A DNA stretch of 6,017 nucleotides. Origin: Bacillota bacterium (lineage in GTDB: Bacteria; Bacillota; Clostridia; Tissierellales; Sporanaerobacteraceae). The position numbers were made by a program, and so were the translations under genes. The stretch is taken from the NCBI GenBank assembly GCA_029779375.1, contig JAKPAR010000265.1:1-6017 (forward strand), written 5' to 3'. Positions 5,786-6,017 of this stretch are shown here, piece by piece. How positions within the stretch are numbered: the stretch's first letter is position 1; every line of letters starts with the position of its first letter. The notes beneath the pieces were generated by a model. The model did no database searches. It saw nothing but the letters and a program-made list of their open reading frames with translations, and was not told the DNA's origin.

Positions 5786-5797
5786 TTTGTATACAAA
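5786..5797. promoter_or_regulatory. Candidate GntR-family operator before the transporter gene
   Basis: TTTGTATACAAA is a perfect 12-base palindrome, 21 bases before the transporter start codon. Over 18 bases (5783-5800) it matches 14 positions of the recalled B. subtilis GntR operator, and it shares GTATACAA with the site in the grdX leader. FCD-type GntR regulators typically bind short palindromes with GT and AC half-sites, so the regulator encoded at 1841-2476 is the natural candidate. Confidence 0.5.
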
Positions 5798-5817
5798 AAA
5801 ATAGAGGAGTGAGGAAA

Positions 5818-6017
5818 ATGGAGAAAAGAGAAAGTTGGGGAAGTAGATTTGGATTTATAATGGCGGCTGCAGGTTTTTCTATAGGTCTTGGAAACATATG
5901 GAGATTTCCATATTTAACAGGTGTCAATGGTGGAGGAGCTTTTGTATTTGTATATTTAATAATTTGTGCATTGATAGGTATTCCTTTGTTTACAATGGAA
6001 ATGAGTTTAGGAAGAAA
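5818..6017 (+). CDS. Sodium-coupled amino acid transporter, NSS (SLC6/LeuT) family, N-terminal part
   Basis: The first 66 residues are visible; the gene runs off the right edge. WGSRFGFIMAAAGFSIGLGNIWRFPYL followed by NGGGAFVFVYLI and GIPLFTMEMSLGR is the classic NSS start: the broken TM1 with the GLGNxWRFP motif, then TM2. By alignment to LeuT, Asn26 corresponds to the Na1 ligand Asn27, and Gly19 and Ile22 to the Na2 backbone ligands. Gly23 sits where monoamine transporters have Asp, which fits an amino acid substrate. LeuT Asn21 is replaced by Phe20. The protein is an inner-membrane, Na+-driven importer. GAGGAGTGAGG precedes the ATG. It lies 103 bases after the selenoprotein gene in the same direction, so it probably imports the reductase substrate. 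The exact substrate is unknown. Confidence 0.94.
   Translation, partial: MEKRESWGSRFGFIMAAAGFSIGLGNIWRFPYLTGVNGGGAFVFVYLIICALIGIPLFTMEMSLGR

Overview
The window is AT-rich, compactly organised DNA with strong AGGAGG-type ribosome binding sites. It looks like an anaerobic, amino-acid-fermenting member of the Clostridia/Tissierellia. The main reason is a Stickland-type reductase module with an in-frame UGA read as selenocysteine; the exact genus cannot be read by eye.

Layout. Positions 1-56 (minus strand) hold the first 18 codons of a gene whose N-terminus resembles TldD/PmbA (U62) proteins. It diverges from xth (198-956), an ExoIII-type AP endonuclease, across a short region with two back-to-back extended -10 promoters. 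A purC-like gene (1056-1742) follows with its own promoter; it belongs to a SAICAR-synthase subfamily that departs from the usual motifs. A GntR/FCD regulator (GTG start at 1841, end 2476) has its own promoter and is closed by a very strong terminator (2489-2533).

The reductase module starts after that terminator with a near-consensus promoter (2587-2615). It contains grdX (about 2691-3074, with no normal start codon), the proprotein of the component-B alpha/beta subunits of a glycine/sarcosine/betaine-type reductase (TTG start at 3095, end 4381), and the selenoprotein gamma subunit (4407-5714, UGA at 5454-5456 as Sec350, with a bacterial SECIS-like hairpin just behind it). A hairpin without a U-tract (5727-5754) precedes a sodium-coupled NSS/LeuT-family transporter that runs off the window (5818-6017).

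Working model. The transporter imports an amino acid or N-methylated glycine derivative. Component B binds it through its pyruvoyl and selenocysteine groups. Selenoprotein A and component C, not in this window, would complete reduction to acetyl phosphate. The substrate (glycine, sarcosine, betaine or another amine) is unresolved. Two palindromes sharing GTATACAA, one behind the grdX promoter and one before the transporter, resemble the B. subtilis GntR operator and are plausible targets of the adjacent regulator. CodY-like boxes lie nearby. No mobile elements, CRISPR arrays, tRNA or rRNA genes are seen.
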